Shown one piece after another: positions 60,535 through 64,000 of a stretch of DNA of 64,000 bases. The notes below the pieces were generated by a model, which saw only the letters and a list, made by a program, of their open reading frames with translations, ran no database searches and was not told where the DNA came from. Within the stretch, counting starts at the first letter, position 1. Each line of letters starts with the position of its first letter. The translations under genes and the position numbers were made by a program. Origin of the DNA: Bradyrhizobium betae (lineage in GTDB: Bacteria > Pseudomonadota > Alphaproteobacteria > Rhizobiales > Xanthobacteraceae); the NCBI RefSeq assembly GCF_004123905.1, contig NZ_MZXW01000016.1:248001-312000 (forward strand). Reading direction: 5' to 3'.

Positions 60535-60572
60535 CTTACCCTCCCCTGGAGGGCCCTCCAGGGGAGGGTAAG
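60535..60572. repeat. 38-bp perfect palindrome, probable terminator
   Basis: Nineteen bases starting CTTACCCTCCCC are followed without spacer by their exact complement ending GGGGAGGGTAAG. It lies 5 bp after the DUF1330 stop and could act as a bidirectional terminator or cruciform; no long T-run follows. Confidence 0.75.
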
Positions 60573-60648
60573 CGAGCGCGCGCCTCCCATCCCCCTCGGT
60601 TGCCGGAACTGCATCCCCCCGCTACAACGGCCGTGAGAGGATCACACC

Positions 60649-61464
60649 ATGTCCGACATGCGCTTGATTGTTGCTGGAGCCGGCGGCCGGATGGGCCGCG
60701 CGCTGACGCGGGCGATTGCCGAGAGCAAAGGCGCGGTCTTGGCAGGCGCGCTGGAGGCGCCGGGCTCCGAGCTGCTCGGCAAGGATGCCGGCGTGCTCGC
60801 AGGCCTGCCGGCCAACGGCATCAAGCTCTCGGCCGATCTCTGGGCGATGTCGAAGGAGGCCGACGGCATCCTCGATTTCACCGTGCCGGCGGCGACCATC
60901 GCCAATGTCGCGATCGCGGCCGAGCGCGGCATCGTCCATGTCGTCGGCACCACCGGGTTGTCAGCCTCCGACAACGCGGTGATCAAGAGCGTCACCAACC
61001 GTGCGGTTGTGGTGCAATCAGGCAATATGAGCCTGGGCGTCAATCTGCTTGCTGCCGTGGTCAAGCGCGTCGCCAAGGCCCTCGACGAGAGTTTTGATAT
61101 CGAGATTGTCGAAACCCATCATCGCATGAAGGTCGATGCGCCCTCGGGCACGGCGCTGATGCTGGGTCAGGCGGCAGCTTCCGGCCGCGGCGTCCCGCTC
61201 GACGAACGTGCGGCGCGCGGCCGCGACGGCATCACCGGGGCGCGCCGGCCCGGCGATATCGGTTTCGCCTCCTTGCGCGGCGGCACCGCGGCCGGCGACC
61301 ACAGCGTGAGCTTCCTCGGCCCGTTCGAGCGCCTCACGCTGTCGCATCAGGCCGAGGACCGCATGCTGTTTGCTCACGGCGCGCTGAAGGCCGCGTTGTG
61401 GGCGCATGGCAAGAAGCCGGGGCACTACTCCATGGCCGACGTGCTCGGCCTTGCAGATCTCTGA
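60649..61464 (+). CDS. dapB: 4-hydroxy-tetrahydrodipicolinate reductase
   Basis: Lysine and diaminopimelate synthesis. The 271-residue protein starts [20 protein letters not shown] with the NAD(P)H-binding G-x-G-x-x-G motif, and has the catalytic histidine block [20 protein letters not shown]. It is followed by gpmA 22 bp later. Confidence 0.96.
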   Translation: MSDMRLIVAGAGGRMGRALTRAIAESKGAVLAGALEAPGSELLGKDAGVLAGLPANGIKLSADLWAMSKEADGILDFTVPAATIANVAIAAERGIVHVVGTTGLSASDNAVIKSVTNRAVVVQSGNMSLGVNLLAAVVKRVAKALDESFDIEIVETHHRMKVDAPSGTALMLGQAAASGRGVPLDERAARGRDGITGARRPGDIGFASLRGGTAAGDHSVSFLGPFERLTLSHQAEDRMLFAHGALKAALWAHGKKPGHYSMADVLGLADL

Positions 61465-61486
61465 AGAACCAAACGGAATGGAATCA

Positions 61487-62110
61487 ATGAGCGAACGTCT
61501 TCTCGTGCTCGTGCGCCACGGCCAGAGCGAATGGAATCTGAAGAACCTGTTCACGGGCTGGAAGGACCCCGATCTCACCGAGCTCGGCGTGAAGGAAGCC
61601 AGTGAAGCCGGCCGCAAGCTGAAGGCGCAGGGCCTCGTGTTCGACGTCGCCTACACCTCGGTCCTGACGCGCGCGCAGCACACGCTCGATCTCATCCTCG
61701 GCGAGCTCGGCCAGCAGGGTCTGCCGACCTCGAAAGATCTCGCGCTGAACGAGCGCGACTATGGCGATCTCTCCGGCCTCAACAAGGACGACGCCCGCAA
61801 GAAATGGGGCGAGGACCAGGTGCTGATCTGGCGCCGTTCCTACGACGTGCCGCCGCCCGGCGGCGAAAGCCTGAAGGACACGCTCGCGCGCGCGCTGCCT
61901 TACTATGTGCAGGAGATTTTGCCCGGCGTGCTCAACGGCAAGCGCACGCTGGTCGCCGCTCACGGCAATTCGCTGCGCGCGCTGATCATGGTGCTGGAAA
62001 AGCTGTCGCCCGAAGGCATTTTGAAGCGCGAGCTCGCGACCGGCGTGCCGATCATCTACCGGCTCAACGCGGATTCGACCGTGGCCTCGAAGCTGGATCT
62101 GGCGGGCTGA
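61487..62110 (+). CDS. gpmA: 2,3-bisphosphoglycerate-dependent phosphoglycerate mutase
   Basis: Interconverts 2- and 3-phosphoglycerate. The ATG at 61487 gives 207 residues ([20 protein letters not shown]) with the catalytic R-H-G-x-S-x-W-N motif and the second histidine in [15 protein letters not shown]. The length fits the short form found in rhizobia. The dapB-gpmA pairing is common in this order. Confidence 0.96.
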   Translation: MSERLLVLVRHGQSEWNLKNLFTGWKDPDLTELGVKEASEAGRKLKAQGLVFDVAYTSVLTRAQHTLDLILGELGQQGLPTSKDLALNERDYGDLSGLNKDDARKKWGEDQVLIWRRSYDVPPPGGESLKDTLARALPYYVQEILPGVLNGKRTLVAAHGNSLRALIMVLEKLSPEGILKRELATGVPIIYRLNADSTVASKLDLAG

Positions 62111-62118
62111 CTTTCTTC

Positions 62119-62269
62119 GCCTCTCCCCGCCTGCGGGGAGAGGCCGGAATTTGCGCGTAGCGCGGATTCCGGGTGAGGGGGACTTTCCGCGAGTCTGACC
62201 GTCACCATTTTTGCGAAAGCAGCCCCTCACCCCGACCCTCTCCCCGTAAGAACGGGGCGAGGGAGAAGA
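62119..62269. repeat. Extragenic palindrome (CTCTCCCCGC type)
   Basis: A compound element related to the one at 43243-43369, with the hairpin CCTCTCCCCGC-CTGCGGGGAGAGG, the AATTTGCGCGTAGCGCGGATT unit shortened here to its ends AATTTGCGCG and CGCGGATTCC, and a second CCCTCTCCCCGTAAGAACGG arm. It separates the convergent gpmA and Ada-like genes. Confidence 0.65.
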
Positions 62270-62270
62270 G

Positions 62271-63167
62271 CTACTGCATCCCCAACTGGCCGGCTTCCCA
62301 GCCCAGCATTGCCTGTTTCCGCGTGATGCCCCAGTGATAGCCGGTGAGCGTGCCGCTCTTGCCGAGCGCGCGGTGGCAGGGCACGACGAACGAGACCGGG
62401 TTCTTGCCGACGGCGGCACCGACGGCGCGCGAGGCCCTCGGGCTGTCGATGTTGCAGGCGATGTCGGAATAGGACACCGCGCGGCCCATCGGGATCTTCA
62501 GCAGCGTCTCCCACACCCGCACCTCGAAATCGGTGCCGATCATGACGACGCGGAGCGGCTGATCCGGACGCCACAGCTTTGTGTCGAAGATGCGCGCCGC
62601 GAGCGGTGCGGTGCCTTCGTGATCCTCGACATAGGTCGCGTTGCGCCAGCGCCGCGTCATGTCGGCGAGCGCCGCCTTCTCCTCGCCCGGATCGGCGAAG
62701 GCGAGGCCCGACAGGCCGCGATCGGTCGCGATCACGATCGCCGTGCCGAACGGCGAGGGATGGAAGCCATAGCGCAAGGTGAGACCGGCGCCGCCGTTCT
62801 TCCATTCGCCCGGCGACATCGCTTCGTGGGTGACGAAGAGATCGTGCAGCCGGCTCGGCCCTGATAGCCCCGAGTCGAGTGCCGCGTCGAGGATGCTCGC
62901 GGAGTCTCTGAGCAAGCCCTTGGCGTGATCGAGCGTCAGCGCCTGCATGAAGGCCTTCGGCGTGATCGAGGCCCAGCGGCGGAACAGATGGTGCAGCTCA
63001 TCCGGCGTGACGCCCGCCGCATCCGCCATCGCTTCGATGGCCGGCTGCGCGCGCCAGTTCTCCGAGATGAAGGCGATCGCCCGGCGCACCGAATCGTAGT
63101 CGCGCAGCGCGGCGTTCTGGGGGCCCGGCTTGGCCAGGCGCTGGTCGTTTATGGCGAGTGTCATCAT
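62271..63167 (-). CDS. Ada-like AraC regulator fused to O6-methylguanine-DNA methyltransferase
   Basis: Repair protein of 298 residues combining an N-terminal AraC-type helix-turn-helix (about 20-115, PAIEAMADAAGVTPDELHHL) with a C-terminal methyltransferase (about 205-298) whose acceptor Cys is in the PCHR motif (SFVVPCHRALGKSGTLTGYH). It lacks the N-terminal zinc-binding phosphotriester domain of E. coli Ada, so activation by methyl transfer to that domain is not possible. Annotators usually call such proteins bifunctional transcriptional activator/DNA repair enzyme. Confidence 0.92.
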   Translation of the reverse strand: MMTLAINDQRLAKPGPQNAALRDYDSVRRAIAFISENWRAQPAIEAMADAAGVTPDELHHLFRRWASITPKAFMQALTLDHAKGLLRDSASILDAALDSGLSGPSRLHDLFVTHEAMSPGEWKNGGAGLTLRYGFHPSPFGTAIVIATDRGLSGLAFADPGEEKAALADMTRRWRNATYVEDHEGTAPLAARIFDTKLWRPDQPLRVVMIGTDFEVRVWETLLKIPMGRAVSYSDIACNIDSPRASRAVGAAVGKNPVSFVVPCHRALGKSGTLTGYHWGITRKQAMLGWEAGQLGMQ

Positions 63168-63222
63168 GAGCGGAAATGTAGGAGAGGGGAGGCTGCAAAA
63201 CCACCCGATTTCCGACCCGGAA

Positions 63223-63756
63223 TCAGGTCACCGGATTATAGCTCGGGCCGCGCCGGGCGGCGTCCAGCGCCTCGACCAGGCCATTGTAAAAGCTGGCTTT
63301 TTCCTCCGGTCCCAAAAAACCGGCGATTTGGATACGGCGGCCGCGCGAGATCAGATAGAGGTGCTCGATGCCGAAATCCTCGTCGACCTCCGTGTCGAGC
63401 CGGACCCAGAGAGGGTTGAAGGTCCATTCGGCGACCTGGCCGCGATGGCTGACCCGGCGCACGCGCAGTTCCGACGGGGTGATGACGATTTCCTCGCTGG
63501 CCCGCGCGGTGCGGAAATTGACCTTGAAGGCCCACCAGATCACGAGCACGTCGAGGCCGAAGAAGCCGAACACCGGCCACGCGCCCATCATCAGGAAGGC
63601 GAGGCCCGTGACGAAGCTGACCACGCTCAGGAACAGCATCACGGCGAGGAAGCTGGTGCGGTTCAGCGAGCGATGCGGCGTCAGCAGCGCGGAGAAGATC
63701 TGCACGTCGCGCGGATCTTCAGAATTCTTGCGCTCAATTTCGTTGCCTGTGCTCAT
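63223..63756 (-). CDS. DUF2244 membrane protein
   Basis: Conserved alphaproteobacterial protein of 177 residues. Two membrane helices (about 35-75, FLAVMLFLSVVSFVTGLAFL and MMGAWPVFGFFGLDVLVIWW) are followed by a PH-like domain with SEEIVITPSELRVRRVSHRG and VAEWTFNPLWVRLDTEVDED. Function unknown. It is divergent from nth by 22 bp, a common arrangement. Confidence 0.88.
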   Translation of the reverse strand: MSTGNEIERKNSEDPRDVQIFSALLTPHRSLNRTSFLAVMLFLSVVSFVTGLAFLMMGAWPVFGFFGLDVLVIWWAFKVNFRTARASEEIVITPSELRVRRVSHRGQVAEWTFNPLWVRLDTEVDEDFGIEHLYLISRGRRIQIAGFLGPEEKASFYNGLVEALDAARRGPSYNPVT

Positions 63757-63778
63757 CGTCCCTCAGTATATCCCGATC

Positions 63779-64000
63779 ATGGCGAAAATCACCCGCAAGC
63801 CGGTCCCGCGCAAAGCCGCCGTGCCGAAGAAAAAGGCAAAGGCGGCGGTTGCGAAGCCCAAGCCCGCCAAGAAATCGGCGCCGGCCAAAAAATCACTCAA
63901 AGCCATCAAACCCTGGACGCCGGCCGAGGTCCGCGAGGTCTTCGACCGTTTCCGCAAGGCCAATCCGGAGCCGAAAGGCGAGCTCGAGCACGTCAATCCG
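63779..64000 (+). CDS. nth: Endonuclease III (3' end outside window)
   Basis: DNA glycosylase/AP lyase of base excision repair. The ATG at 63779 opens 74 codons to the window edge: a lysine/alanine-rich N-terminal tail (about 1-42) followed by the start of the HhH-GPD domain (KPWTPAEVREVFDRFRKANP, then PKGELEHVNP). The tail and its neighbour DUF2244 match rhizobial nth. The catalytic lysine and iron-sulphur cluster lie beyond the window. Confidence 0.85.
   Translation, partial: MAKITRKPVPRKAAVPKKKAKAAVAKPKPAKKSAPAKKSLKAIKPWTPAEVREVFDRFRKANPEPKGELEHVNP

Overview
The window looks like a core chromosomal segment of an alphaproteobacterium of the order Hyphomicrobiales (Rhizobiales), most likely Bradyrhizobium or a close relative. 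The grounds are high GC, the gene order (mnmE, mnmG, rsmG, parA; rho, hemJ; maf, coaE, dnaQ, secB; hslV, hslU; hisB to hisE; hrcA, grpE; dnaK, dnaJ, pmtA), Bradyrhizobium-like protein sequences and GC-rich palindromic extragenic repeats. This placement rests on recognition, not on a database search.

Region by region. 1-7.4 kb: the start of parA, then rsmG, mnmG and mnmE (ribosomal RNA and tRNA modification), rho and hemJ, all leftward, with five near-perfect parS centromere sites and one decayed copy between 1.25 and 3.75 kb. 7.4-7.85 kb: a gene-free gap that is a candidate replication origin. 7.85-15.5 kb: ppsR, maf, coaE, dnaQ, secB, a Tim44-like protein, mltA, an Smr protein and a membrane protein. 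15.5-18.6 kb: an hslV/hslU protease operon with two genes inserted. 18.7-23.5 kb: a histidine operon (hisB, DUF2628, hisH, hisA, hisF, hisE) followed by coaA. 23.6-27.5 kb: a zinc-ribbon protein, an exported histidine phosphatase, a hybrid sensor kinase and an exported protein.

27.55-33.0 kb is the main accessory feature. A comM/yifB gene is split by a 3,909-bp IS1595-family transposon (28372-32280) with 23-bp perfect terminal inverted repeats and an exact 8-bp target duplication. Besides its transposase it carries two coiled-coil plus winged-helix-like proteins facing inward from opposite ends, a small XRE regulator, a 59-aa protein paired with a membrane protein, and a compact tRNA-like RNA fold.

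33.2-38.9 kb: a PilZ protein and a partial Tad/Flp pilus locus (tadD facing cpaB-cpaC-cpaD-cpaE) without the motor ATPase, TadB/TadC or pilin genes. 39.3-45.9 kb: gshB, yraN, rsmI, an LpoA-like lipoprotein, hemW, rdgB and rph. 46.0-58.9 kb: stress genes (hrcA-grpE; dnaK behind a clear RpoH-type promoter; dnaJ; pmtA). Lying between grpE and dnaK are a nicotinamidase, an exported protein and a translationally coupled pair made of a TIR-nSTAND-TPR protein and an exported serine hydrolase. 58.9-64 kb: an FMN reductase, pyrF, a DUF1330 protein, dapB, gpmA, an Ada-like AraC/methyltransferase fusion, a DUF2244 protein and the start of nth.

The strongest candidates for new biology are the cargo-bearing transposon in comM and the TIR-nSTAND-TPR/serine hydrolase operon.
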